Below the pieces are notes generated by a model. It was not told the origin of the DNA and made no database searches. It saw only the letters and a program-made list of their open reading frames with translations. This document shows, one piece after another, positions 23,950 to 35,479 of a stretch of 64,000 nt of DNA. The position numbers and the translations under genes were made by a program. The stretch is from contig BSYO01000035.1 in assembly GCA_033239525.1 (NCBI GenBank), positions 3,880,627 to 3,944,626 of the forward strand, written 5' to 3'. Positions within the stretch are counted from its first letter, which is position 1; each line of letters starts with the position of its first letter. The DNA comes from Nepenthes gracilis. Its lineage: Eukaryota > Streptophyta > Magnoliopsida > Caryophyllales > Nepenthaceae.

Positions 23950-25500
23950 AATGAGCGCAGACACAATAAAGAGATCAGCATGTGGGGAAATTATATGACT
24001 CATGTCACTATCACTAAAGCTAATGACATTTTCTTCTATTTTCTGCTTCTTCTGTCCAACTTGCCATTCCTTGTGATCTACTTGGGTCTTGCCCAGCCGG
24101 GTTACGATCGTTTTGACCACTCCAACTGTGACCCTATTCCATGGTTGAAGCTGATCTGGTCCTTCCCCGCCTGAGGTGTCGAAACTCTGCCTAGGGTTCC
24201 TAACGAACATGGTAAGGTGGCCCCTCCGGATAAGCTCCTCAATCTCCCGCTAGAGCGTCTTGCAATTCTCCGTAGTGCACCTCGAAGATCGATGAAAATT
24301 GCAGTACTTAGCTGGATTTTCTCCCTCTGCGTTCTTCAATGGTTTAGGCCACCTGAGGAACTTTTCACCACAGATTTGCATAAAGACATTGGCCCGTGTG
24401 TCGTTGAGAGGAGTTAGGTTGATCGGTATGTACTCCTTGTGGTCCACTGCTCCGACCCTATGCTGCTTTCAGCAAGGATTGTCATCACCACTATTCTTCC
24501 TTTTCCCCTCGGCTAGGAAAGAGCGAGGGTAGTCGGTCCTCTCAGGACACTTCGCCTCGTTAGCCTCTTCAGCAATTGCGTAGGCCCTGGTGATAAATTT
24601 TGCTTCCTAGAAGGTCTGTGGGTCCTTATGTGTCAGGTGCCTGAAGAAGTCACTGTGCATCAAAGTACAGATGAAGCTGCTAAGCTTCATCTCTTTGGTG
24701 AGCCCAGGAATCCTCCTAGCTTCTACTGCAAAGCGCTTCAGGAACTTTATCGAGTTCTCTCCGTCTATACTTGATATGGGAGAAATACCACGGCTATTTC
24801 TCTTTCCAATTGTTGGAAGCGTACTGAGTTAGGAAGAGATTAGTGAGCCCACGAAAGTTCTGGATTGAGTTCAATGAGAGCCGATGGAACCAGATTAGGG
24901 CGTCTCCCTTCAAAGTGAGAGGGAAGCACCGGCACATTTTCGAATCCTCCAACCCTTGGAGACTTAGATGGGTGCGAAAGTGTCAAGGTGATCCATGGGA
25001 TCAACAATCCCATCATAAGAATCCAGTGCTAGCATTTTGAACTTGGCCGGTAATGGACAATTCAAGATGTCAGCAATGAAGGGAGATCTCTCCAGGTCGG
25101 TGAAATGTTTATCGTCATCTTTGAACACGCGGTTCCAAATCTTCTTAACTTTTGCCTCTACTCGGGAGGCGTTTCCAGATCTCTTGGAGTTGAGGTAGGT
25201 CCTCAACTCCTTTCTTTCAGCAGTGCAGCGTGTAGCTGGCCAACTATTGCCGCTGGTGGATCGGACGATCTTGGAGGCTCCCTCCTGAGCCTAAATCCTT
25301 GGCTCTTCTTGGGAGTATCAAGGATTCCTCCTCTCTAAACTCTCATCCGGAGTCCTATTATCCAAACAGCATTCAAGCCTTAGACAGCTCTGGGCATTGG
25401 AGGCTTACGGAGCATGAGAGTTGTCTAATCTCATAGCCTTCTTAGCCGGCTTCTTCTTCCTCTGGCCTCCTCTCCTGGAGGCCGAAGCGGGAACTGAGGA
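23950..25500 (-). pseudogene. Element A gag remnant
   Basis: Minus-strand reading gives a Tat-type gag. MRTYLNSKRSGNASRVEAKV begins at 25206, PLPAKFKMLALDSYDGIVDP follows, and the C-terminal Cys/His segment (YCNFHRSSRCTTENCKTL, near 24300-24250) precedes a linker with MFVRNPRQSFD (24210). The frame is broken in several places. The parallel gag of element B at 36.6 kb has the same MRTYLNAKRS start, which confirms the assignment. Confidence 0.72.
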
Positions 25501-26776
25501 GGGCGGAGTCCCCTACTTCTTCTTACCCTGGTAGGTATAAAGCATCTGAAGTATTCTGAACATATTACTCATCTGATCTACCAGGTTTTAAAAAACGGTG
25601 TGGGTGCCCTTCCGACCAGGTTACCAGCAGAGTGGTCCTGGTCAGAGAAGGTAGCATCTCTAGCAAGAATAATAGTTTGGGCTCTGGTGTTCACCATTTC
25701 GATTAATAGTACTAACTTGGAAGATAAGAGTGGTTATGAGAATTAAAGTGGTTGGCTTTTTGTTAGCTTCCCACAGACAGTGCCAAGAATGCGTCCTGGA
25801 TCCAAGTTTGAACATATTCGGGTTGAATTATCCGACGCATTTCGGTCTCCGTTCGCTGAGGTTTGAGTCCTACACACCACAACTCGAAACAAGATATTAG
25901 GTGACGGTCGAATTTTATCCCACTGAAAATACTCCGACACTCAAGTCAGTGGTCAACCTTTTGAAAGAATAGAAGGTAGATGCAAGGGATGCTGAAATGA
26001 TGCAATGAGAGTGCTTGTAAGTGGGAGTGCACTTATAGGATAATTGGCTTTGTAGTTGCTCGTGAGGAGTAGCTTCTCTAAGTACTAAGTTCGCCGAAAA
26101 CTTGCAGCAAAGAGAAGGAGAGCATAAGATGCTTGAGAGAGTAGAAGAACTTCTAAAAGCTTTGTAATCGCTTGAGGGCTTTTGTAGGTAAGAGAAAGCA
26201 AGATTAAAAACGTGCTTTTGAAGAGAGCTCCCATGGTCTTTTATAACATAGCCCTGAACTACCTTCCTTATGCAGAGGGGTTTGATGCGCGCGCTCTATT
26301 GGGAATCGTTACCTTTCTGGCATAGAAGTGATCGTCGCCTTTGGCTATAACAATCCAAGAGGCTGATTTCCTTCATTCTGTGTTTTGTAACCGTTAGGGT
26401 TTTTAACAAACTGTGCGCGGATTCCGACGCCTTTCTCCCGGGATGTGCTTTGATCTTGGATGTTACCGTTATATTGAAGCTTGCCTTCTTGGAGATGCAG
26501 GAAATCAGGGCAAACAACCATTGCAGCTCGCAAATGGACGTGTGGATCAACTTGGGCTTGCGCCACGTACGTTCAGCCAGTCAGCTGGCCACTTTGTCGG
26601 TCAACGAATGTATTGATCGCCTAGGCTTTGATGGGCCATCTTGCTCTTGGGTCTCTGTCGGCCCACTTGCTCTTCTTTCGGTCAACGACAGCGTTGATCG
26701 TCCCGACAAAAATGGGCTGATGAGGTTTTGGGCCGTTTCCTCCTTTGTGGGCAAGCCGTTACTGGTGTCCCCATCA

Positions 26777-27116
26777 GTTTTTTTATTTTGATTATTTATT
26801 TTAAAATAAGTGATAATATTATTTTGAAAAAGATTTAAAAATTAATTAAATATAATTAAAATAATTAATTATAATTGTTTATTTTAAAAAACTATAAAAA
26901 TATAAAAAATAGCCTCTAAAGGAGGTTCTCACAATCCCGGAAGCCTGCTGTGATTTTCGCGGCACATATATAACTACTTCCAATTGTTAAATTTTCCAAA
27001 ACCATCTCTTTATTTGTTGCACTTTGTTTATTTTTTTTTCTTTTTTTCCTTTTTCTATTTCCCATAACTCGTCGCCAAAGAAATTCATCGGGCATTTATT
27101 TATGAAAAAAGGGGTG
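26777..27116. other. AT-rich, MITE-like spacer between elements A and B
   Basis: 26778-26920 is almost pure A/T with self-complementary words (TTAATTAAATATAATTAAAATAATTAATTA). It resembles 39940-40090, including TATAAAAAATAG near one end. This is hairpin-prone sequence, possibly a degraded MITE. The rest is poly-T-rich and featureless. Confidence 0.35.
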
Positions 27117-28199
27117 TGATGCGTCCAAGATCTTGTCTTTGACGGATTTGGATTTAACTGGGTCTCGAATTCGTACTAACGTGGGTCCCAATCTCCATGC
27201 TACTTGGCTTGGATTGTGCACACCAATCCAAAGACGAGAAGTCAGAAGAAAACGGTAGGACTCGCTTCCCAATTTATCATTCTTCTGAAATAAAGAATGC
27301 AAAGACGAACTTGCTAGAAATGATGCAGGGAAGAAGATACGTGTGTTTAACTCAGAAGGGGCGCTCGGCATGGAGCATCTTTTGTGATGGTACGCTCATA
27401 GAGAGCGGCTTTCGGTAGTGTGCTCATGGGGAGCAACTTTTCGGGCCACTTGGTTCGCGGAGAGCGAAGAGAATGGCGCTTGATTCATTCGAGAGCGGGA
27501 ATGCTAGTGTCAGTTTGAGTACTTGAAGAAAGCATATCCCTAAAGTGTGGCCACAGGGCTTTTTATAGCCATTCGACCTTGCCACCCTTCCTTAGGTGGT
27601 AAGGATAGCTGCCAGCTGCCTGGAAAAATCCTTTCCATTCATCGAGAAGATTTTGGTGCTATTTAGGGTAGCATCGATTTAAAGGAAGATTCCTTCCTTT
27701 CTCACAGAGATGCCGCATGTAGTGAATATTGGGATTTCCACTGGGGGATACGTGCTAAGTTGGGGACTTCCATTTGAGAGGAGATAGCGATCTGGGAAGA
27801 TATTCTGCATCGCGACCAGTTATGGCAGATAATCTCTTGCGTGCTGAAACAAGTTCATGGGCCGCATCTGATTTGGGCCGCAACCGACTATCTGAAGGTC
27901 ATCTTCGATCAATTGGGACATTGACCATCCTCTGGGCCAGCGGGTTACACTTCTCTTAGGATAATCTCCTTTTTTGGCCTGCCCATTTCAGCCGTCCCCA
28001 TCACTAGCCCTCCATGCCGGGGGTTCAAATTTTCCACCTCCGACATGTTCACAATGGGACTCAACATACCATGTTATCTTTTCAAGCCTTCCTCGAATTT
28101 TCCCTCTTTGGCGTGACTCCTCTCTCTTCTTCTCTTTTTTTTTGGCGGGTTGAGTGGTTGGACCACCAGAATGGCCGGAACCCAGAGTGGAAGTAGTCC

Positions 28200-28560
28200 T
28201 GTCAAGGAAGGCGGAGTGGATAGTTGATCCATTTTGTAAGATAAACGGCTACAATCCGGAGTGCGGGGCGAAGCCAAAGTGGTAGTTGACCGGTTTTGTT
28301 AACCAAACGGCCATAATTTGGGCTGTGTGGCGGAACCAGAGCGGCAGTTGACCAATTTCGTTGACCAAACGATTGAAATTTGGAACATATGGTAGAGCCG
28401 GAGTGGTAGTTGACCGGCTTCATTGACCAAACAGCTAAAATCTTGAACACATGGCGAAGCCGGAGCAGTTGTTGACCGGTTTCGTTAACTAAATGGTTGA
28501 AATCTGGAACACATAACAAAGCTGAAATGGTAGTTGATCGGCTTTGACCAAAGCAGCTAG
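28200..28560. repeat. Minisatellite, ~61 bp period, ~6 degenerate units
   Basis: The repeated core GTAGTTGACCGGYTTYRTT..AACGGCTAAAATCTGGAAC recurs near 28226, 28287, 28349, 28410, 28473 and 28535. It lies between the element B 3' LTR and the accessory ORF, a position where Tat/Ogre elements often carry minisatellites. Confidence 0.82.
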
Positions 28561-28918
28561 GAGGTCAAATTGGAAGGTTTTACTACATTGCCTTACTCCG
28601 CTGCCAACTGGGCACCTAGGAAGTTATGCTTAGCGGCCTAGGAAATTAAGCGTCTCTGCCGTCAAACCGTCATTTTTTGTCATGTGTCGTTGCCGAAAGC
28701 AACCATATCTTCACAATAAATGAAACAAGCGATTCGACTTGACCGCATGCTCTCTGGTTCAACACATGTCAGGCCATAATTGACGCGCCTTTTCGAGGTG
28801 TTGCTCTGTTTTAGCGGTGAAGAAGACTATAAAATTAAACACCAATTCATGTTTTCCTCTACTTTCTCTCTTGAATCCTTCAAGTCGCCTTCACCTGTTT
28901 TTTCCTTCACCTGGTTTC

Positions 28919-30811
28919 ATGGCTCCCACAGTTAACACAATCTGTTCTGTCCTCGACTCTAGCGATATCAAGGCTCTGTATGTACAGTATAACATCTAGA
29001 TGTCTATTTCATTTGCAGTGTCATGGGAGCACAACAGGGCTTGCTCCCCACCGGCGGGATTCATCATCGTCTACAGGGCTCACCTACGGAGTGGGCTTTG
29101 TCTCCTCGTTCCTAGGGAGCTGTTCAATATTTTTCAAGCCCTCGGAGTCCCCATTGCAAAGATCCATGTGAATGATGTCCGCTACATGTGCTCCCTGTGT
29201 ATATTCCTCCGACACTATTCAAGGATGTTGTCTGCAGTGGCGGTGAGAGTGATTTTTCGGTTCATGCACAGTGGGAACTAGATCTCATTCACCCCTCGAG
29301 AGCTACGTATTAGTCAGGCCATCCTCAAATCCATCAAAAATTGGAAGAACCGGTTCTTCTTCGTGAAGATTTTTGACGATTGGACCTTGTCCAGAAGATG
29401 GGACAACATGTCAGGAACCTTCACCGGCAGGCCTTCACAAGAGGAGGAGGAGGTTGTCGAGCCATTAGTGGAGCTGGTCCCGACAAATTCGAATGAGTTC
29501 AGGAGGGACCACCTTTTATCCCTCGAAGAAATCACACGAGCCCGTTGGGGCCCACACTTGCCGACTCAAAAGGCTAAGGCTACTCCTCTAGCACCATCCA
29601 AGCCCACGAGGAAGGTTGGGACCCTCTTTATTGGGGACTCCTCTAGTAGCTCTTCTGAGCGGTGGCCTACACCAACTCCGACTTCCTCCTCATCTTCTAC
29701 CACCATGGACTTTTGCATGGTCGGGTGTTTGGAGGGTATCAACGAGCAGTCCTCCGTAAAAGCTACTATTACCCTTTTGGACGCCAGCACTATGGGAGTC
29801 GGCAACAGGGTGCCTTTTGTCGGGTTGCCACCTTTTAGTGTATCTATTGTACCAGCCAAGCCGGTTGACGAAGAGCCGACGAGACCAATAGTCAAAGAGC
29901 CGGTAGGACTGGTGGCCAAAGAGCCCGCAGAACTGATAGTCATAGCGCCGGTGAGCCCGACAGACGCAAGAGATGTCTGCATTTCTATCGCATTTCTACC
30001 TGTGGTGACGGGCCTTTTGGATGCCGCCACTGGGGAGGTCCATCCAGCAGGAGCTCATGGTGTTGGTGAGGTGGTGACCATGGTGGAGCTTGCCCTAGAG
30101 GGTGCCGCGCCTGCCTTCCTGTGTGCCCGGTGGAGGCCCTTCCGCATCCGAGCTCTAAGACGTCTGATCTGGCTAGGAGGAGGAAATCCGGGCGTAAATT
30201 TATCACGGTACTCGTTCGCAGAAAACTTCCTCTTTCATTCCAACTTTGCCGATGTGGTTCGACCTCTCTCCTCTTCTTTCCCTTTTTTTTTTTTTGTTTT
30301 TTTGGAATCGTAGGACAAGAAGATGGAAAACGCCCTAGCGAAGTGCCTCCGCCAATGGACGAAGATGACAAATGAGCAGGAGGAGGAAATTCGCCGACTG
30401 GAGGAGCTCCTCGGCCAGTCTAGTGTCGTTGCCACATAGGCCCAACAAGACCGTGAGGAGGTTGCTACCCTTTGGTTGAAGTTGGCAAAACTAAGGGAGA
30501 GGTCGAAGAGGCTGGGGGTTCAAGCCATCACCACCGAAAAGCTGGCCACTGAGCTTCGAATAAAAAATGCCAAGCTTGAGGGCGAAATGACTACCCGACT
30601 GCGCTCGGAGGAGGTGGGCCAGGCGCTGTATGTAAGACTTTTGGAAGGCATTCGCCTCTGCAGACGAATAGTCACCATGGTGGTTCCAGACTTTTTGGTT
30701 GGCTTCTTTGACCCAATGAACCACAGAACTTTGGAGTGTGCCCACCTGGTCGACTTTAATCAAGTCGGAGGAGAGCTCTCTTCACATCCACTTGTAAGCC
30801 CCCGGCCTTAA
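28919..30811 (+). pseudogene. Accessory ORF antisense to pol in element B (gypsy-type transposase_28-like)
   Basis: One plus-strand frame runs from ATG 28919 to 30811 with in-frame stops at 28997, 29279, 30311 and 30437. It includes PPAGFIIVYRAHLRSGLCLL..FNIFQALGVPIAKIHVNDV, resembling the plant 'putative gypsy type transposon' domain (PF04195, by recollection). A Ser/Pro/Val-rich middle follows, then a basic RRRKSGRKF segment (alternate frame, ~30178) and a C-terminal coiled coil (30330-30640). A T-rich stretch ending TCGTAG|GAC (30313) with an upstream GTACTC (~30208) looks like an intron. Accessory ORFs antisense to pol are known in Tat-lineage elements. The function is unknown. A frameshift is likely at 30000-30120. 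Confidence 0.7.
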
Positions 30812-31262
30812 GCGAAATATATTTTGTATTTTTGGATTTTGCTTTCTTTTCTTGTATCAAATGATTGTACAACTCATTTTCTTAATAACGAAATCTTTTC
30901 ATAAAAGTGTTGATGCCCTCTCTTTTTATGTGCTGCTCTGTTTTTTCACAGTCGCTGACCGACCGGTTATATTTATTTTCAAATTCAAGCCGCCACATTG
31001 GGTTAGGGTCGCTGTTCTTACGGGACCGGCTATGTCCTCATCCTTGATCGGCATGTGGCTGAATGATGTGACGCAACATCTGTCATTATGGCACTGCAGG
31101 CGAATTCAATTGGGTGAGGATACGCATTGCTTCCCACTAAAGCGACGTGACCTTTCGGTGTCTATTGCGACGTCGTTTTTTCCTGATGTTTTGCCTATTT
31201 AAGAGTGGCACCTCTTGTTGTTCTGTTCACCACTCACCCCCATAGGTTTCTCTACTTCCATC
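30812..31262. other. Spacer between the two accessory ORFs of element B
   Basis: After the first accessory ORF ends there is a T-rich stretch (30825-30905). The following sequence (ending TTGCCTATTTAAGAGTGG, 31190-31207) has a TATTTAAG box ~55 bp before the second ORF's ATG region. This could be a promoter for the second ORF, but the evidence is only the box. Confidence 0.3.
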
Positions 31263-31990
31263 ATGGCGGATCAAAACATGATTGACATCCCGACTTTGAT
31301 TGCCCTGGCATGGGGAGCATCATCTTCCTCTTCCCCTAAACCCTCATCCGAGGAGGGGAGCAGTAATGGGCAAATGTTGATGGAAAAGAACCAAGAGGAC
31401 TCCGTGAATGGGATCGCCATCGAGGAAGAACACTACTTGGGCATCCCATCACTCAAACCCCACGACATCTTGAGGGATCTTCCATGCCCTGAGTCTATTG
31501 GTTCTTCTCGTCATGTATGTCTGTTTCGTTGTAAAGTTGCACGAATAGATGTTTTTGTTGTTGACTCCTTTCCCACTCGTCAGCCTACGAGGGTACCTCG
31601 CAGGTTGGATTAGTTTTTGTCCTCGTAGGGAGAAGAAGTTGCCCGCATGATACGTGCTCAAACTAACCGCGTAATAGAGGAGATGGAGCATCAAGTTAAC
31701 GTCGCTGTCAAAGTCATGCTGTAGAGTCGAGCGCTGGCTAACTATCTTGACCAGGCCCTGTCGGAGTCTGATGCCACTCCTGCCCTAGAGGAGTGGTTCC
31801 AAGCGGGGATCCATTTCAGCAGAAGGATCGTTTCCTTTGTGGAACCCAATTTTACCGTGAGCTTCTTGGATTCAAGGAATATCAGAGTTTCTTGCAGCTC
31901 AGAGTTGATCGGACACTTGGTTGGAGGTGGTCGGAGGTCTGTGCCACGTCCCCCAAGGGGTCCTCCATCTTAGGGCAGCCACCTAGATAA
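31263..31990 (+). pseudogene. Second plus-strand accessory ORF of element B, intron-containing
   Basis: It starts MADQNMIDIPTLIALAWGAS (31263) and carries a Ser/Glu-rich segment. A candidate donor CAT|GTATGT (~31514) and acceptor CCTCGTAG|GGAG (~31628) would join to EEVARMIRAQTNRVIEEM, a coiled-coil-like stretch with a stop (TAG, ~31722). GIHFSRRIVSFVEPNF follows. Its end resembles GIRLCRRIVTMVVPDF of the ORF just upstream, so the two look like duplicated relatives. No N-terminal transposase_28-like part was seen. Unassigned function. Confidence 0.5.
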
Positions 31991-32317
31991 GTCGTAGGTA
32001 TAGATAATTCCTTGTACCCATGGGGCATTCAAATGCCCCCAAAAGCATATCTAAGTTGTTTAATGCTGCCATGTTCGTTTTATATTTTGCGAATACAAAT
32101 CGGCAGCATATATATCCTTTTTCTTAGTTTGATAAAGTTTTTGTTTGGGATGGCAGCGCTTAAATCGTAATCTAGGGCGTCTCGCCTATTTTTGGAAAAT
32201 GCGGGGTTTCCTCACGCTTAACTTCGATCTACTAACCATCGCTAACTGACGGTGCTATTTCTTGTGGGACGAGATCGTTGCACATATGTTGTGGAAGCCC
32301 CCTAAGGTTTTTTATTC

Positions 32318-32525
32318 GACCGCGAACAGGCCACTTGATACGGGATCAAGGTTTTAATCCTACCGCTTATGGGCCGATTGGTATAGGACTAAGGTTTAGT
32401 TCGATGGCATAGCCCTTGGTGTGGGACCAAGATTTAATCCGACTGTATATGGGCTACTTAGTATAGGACCAAAGTTTAATTTGACCGCGTATAGGCTGCT
32501 TTGTACGAGACCAAGGTTTAAAAAT
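32318..32525. repeat. Minisatellite, ~42 bp period, ~5 degenerate units
   Basis: Units run as CCGCNTATGGGCCACTTGG.. followed by TATAGGACCAAGGTTTAAT. They lie between the second accessory ORF and the integrase stub of element B. One unit is shortened. Confidence 0.8.
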
Positions 32526-32704
32526 AACATGGGAACGAAAAATAACATGAGACCAAGGTGAACGAAAACTCACCCAACTTAGGGGCAGCCTAGGTCTGCT
32601 GAATTCATGCAATTTCATGCAAGTATTCACATGGGAAAGAAAAATAAAAATGACAAAAACATAGAAAAAAATAAATCATTTTATTGAGAGTGATACAATA
32701 TTAC

Positions 32705-35300
32705 AAGCACTCTTCAGCCTCCTTCGGTATAAGACGCCAAAGGTAAGGGGTCGAGTACCCACGGTGGTGAAGCTTTCCATCCACGATGATATACCAGCTG
32801 GCCGTCTTCTTTATGCGCTTGGTCTCGTTTGGATCTTGAGGTAGGTTTCCATCCTTGATGTACCTTCAGTAAGGCAACATCCGGTTTTTGCCATCGAAGA
32901 CTTACATCGCTTCTTGTTTCTTTGATGTTGGGAGAGGTCGGGATCTTTCGCATGCCCCTGGAGTACTACTCCGGACTCTACGTGGCTGCCGCCCTTACAA
33001 GCTAGTCAGCCTTCCAGTTTTTCGCCCTTGGGACGTGAACCATGATGAGCTTGTCAAACTTTTGGATCATACCCTTTACCTTAGTTGGATATTTTGCGAG
33101 CAGCGGGTTGGAAGCTTCAAAGCTTTCTCGGACTTGGTTGATGATCAGTTCTAAGTTACTATATACGGTCACGTGTCTTACCGAGCACTCCTTGACAAGC
33201 TGCAATCCTACTAGCAAAACTTTATACTCGGCCACGTTATTGGTAGTCGGAAACTCTAACTTCAAGGATTATCTTACTTTGAACCCATCAGGGGTCCTTC
33301 GGATTACTCTGGGCCCATAGCCCAAGGTTGTTGATGAGTCGTCCACGTAAAGTGCCCTTTCTGGCATTTTAGTCTAGTGATGGCGTCACCGGCGTAGTCG
33401 GTGTCTGTAATTAGGGTTGTGATTTCAATGATGAAGTCGGCCAGTACCTGCCCTTTGATGGTAGGCCTGGGCCAAAACTCTATATCGAATTTACCCAATT
33501 CGATAGCCCATTTAATTAGTTGTCCTGACATGTCAAGTTTTTACAGGATACCCTGTAATGACTAGTTGGTCAGGACAACTATCCGGTGTACTTGGAAGTA
33601 GGGTCGCAACTTTCTCGCTGAAAGGATGAGCGCCAACGCAATCTTCTCGGCATAGGGGTATCGAGTCTCACCACTAGTCAATATTTTGCTGATGCAGTAG
33701 ACCAACCACTATATGCCAAACTCCGGACGAATCAAGGCGGAGCTCAGTGCCACCTCTGAAATTGTTGAGTACAGGTATAGCTCCTCGCCCTTTCTTAGTG
33801 ACGTCAGGAGAGGGGGGCTTGCCAAGTACTCTTTAAGCTCCTCGAAGGCGGTCTGATAGTCGATCGTCGATTGAAAACTATTCGTCTTTGTCCCCCTTAA
33901 GGCCTTGAAGAAAGGGTGGTACTTGTCTTCGAACTTGACTAGGAAGCAAGAAAGGGCTGCCAATCTCCCGGTTAGCCTCTGGACGTCCTTCACATTCCGC
34001 GGCGGGGTCATGTCCATGATGGCTTTTATTTGCTCAGGGTTCACATTGATCCCCCGCTGAGAGACAATAAAATCCAAGAGCTTCCCGAAGGATATTCCAA
34101 AGACATATTTAGAGGAGTTCAACTTCATCTGATGTGCCCAAAACTCATTGAAGGCTTCGGCAAGGTTGCAAAAATGGTGGTCCAAGGTCTTACTTTTGAT
34201 GAAAATGTCGTTCACGTATACCTCCATATTTCTACTGATCTGCTTTTTAAACATTTTGTTCACGAGCCTTTGATAGGTGGCGCTTGTGTTCTTTAAATCG
34301 AAAGGTATGACCTTATAGTAGTAGGTCCCCTGTCGGTCATAAAGGAGGTATACTCTTTGTCTTCTGGGCTCATTCGGATCTGATTGTAATTTAAATAGGT
34401 GTCCATAAAACTCAGTAATTTATGCTCAGATATGGAGTCCACCAGTAAGTCGATCCTTGGTAAAGGAAAGCTATCCTTTGGATAGGTTTTGTTAATATCG
34501 GTGAAATCGAGGCACATCCGTCATTTTCTATTGCTCTTTTTAATGAGGACCACGTTGGAGAGTAAGTGTAGGTACTGAAATTCCCTTATAAATCTGGCGT
34601 CCAGCAGCTTTTTCACTTTCTCTCGGATGGCTATGAGCTTTTCAATAGAGTAGTTTCTCTGTTTCTACCTGATGTGCTTGCAGTCAGGATCGAGGTCCAA
34701 CTTGTGGACAATTACTCCGACCAGGATCCCAAGCATATCTTAAGAAGCCGACCAGCTAGTTGTGTAAGGGTTTGGCAAGTGAGCGCCCTATCTGTATGCA
34801 TTTCTCTAGGCTATCCGAATCCAGGGGAATGTGGTCAGTGGCCTTGCCAAACTATGCCTGTTACAGAGTCGCTTCATCCCGGTGGTTTAGGTCTCTTGCT
34901 AGCCTGTCGATACCGTTCAGGGTGACCTGAGATAGATAACACGTCCGATCGGTCAACTGGTCGCTCAACACTTTATCAATACCTCATGCTATCAGAAACT
35001 TTATTTTTAGATGGGATATCAACATTATGGCCCCAAATGCCGCCAAGCATGGCCGACCAAGTATGGCATTGTACACAGAAGGCAAGTCGACAACCAGGAG
35101 GTGAGTGTGCGAGACGTTGTCCTGGGGTACGTGCTCAAGTTGACTTCCAACTGGATGGTCCTTTGGATGGCCACTAGTTCATTATCCAATTCATAGAGTA
35201 GCCCTTCAGCCGATTTTAGTTGACTTTTTTTCAGACCTAACTTGAAATACGCATTAAGGTAAAGTAAATTGTGCAAACTTTTATTATTAATAAAAGCTTA
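32705..35300 (-). pseudogene. Element B protease, reverse transcriptase, dual RNase H, integrase stub
   Basis: The protease-site motif near 35270 reads INNKS, with the catalytic Asp lost. RT covers about 34700-33709 (MCLDFTDINKTYPKDSFPLP at 34517; MFKKQISRNMEVYVNDIFIK at 34257; PRNVKDVQRLTGRLAALSCF at 34005). RNase H follows to ~33480 (IELGKFDIEFWPRPTIKGQV), then the archaeal-type RNase H at ~33330-33000 (NNVAEYKVLLVGLQLVKECS, VHVPRAKNWKAD). A last piece resembles the linker before integrase (ASWYIIVDGKLHHRGYS, EAEECL) and stops at ~32705. The integrase zinc finger and core are missing. YVDD reads YVND, as in element A. Confidence 0.82.
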
Positions 35301-35479
35301 TTTTAGCTGGTAATCTACATTACCATCTGAAATGAGGGTGGATACAACTAGGGGGTCAGTATGGGGAGAGATTACATGTGCCATATCATCTTTGCTAAAA
35401 CTAATGACATTATCTCCTAACCTTGGCTTCTTATTCCCAGTCGACCTCTCCTAGTGGTCCAGATTGTTGGTCTTGGGTG

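Larger units (their letters stand above)
17001..26776 (-). mobile_element. Ty3 Tat-like element A, minus strand, with nested insertions
   Basis: The 3' LTR (left) spans 17001 to about 17990 and the 5' LTR (right) 25790-26776. They share long stretches, for example CTCCGTTCG(AC)TGAGGTTTG and CCTACACACCACAACT. Beside the 5' LTR the minus strand has TTGGCACTGTCTGTGGGAAG (25787-25768), the usual plant Tat/Ogre-type primer-binding site with changes. Possible target duplications are ATTTT (left) and GTTTT (right). The element is split by insertions at 19184-22565. Between RNase H and the 3' LTR only ~340 bp remain, so integrase is absent. Confidence 0.84.

Noticed and set aside
29566..30030. 154-codon minus-strand ORF within the accessory ORF of element B
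   Set aside because: It is the reverse-strand shadow of the plus-strand frame, which carries the recognisable domain pattern.
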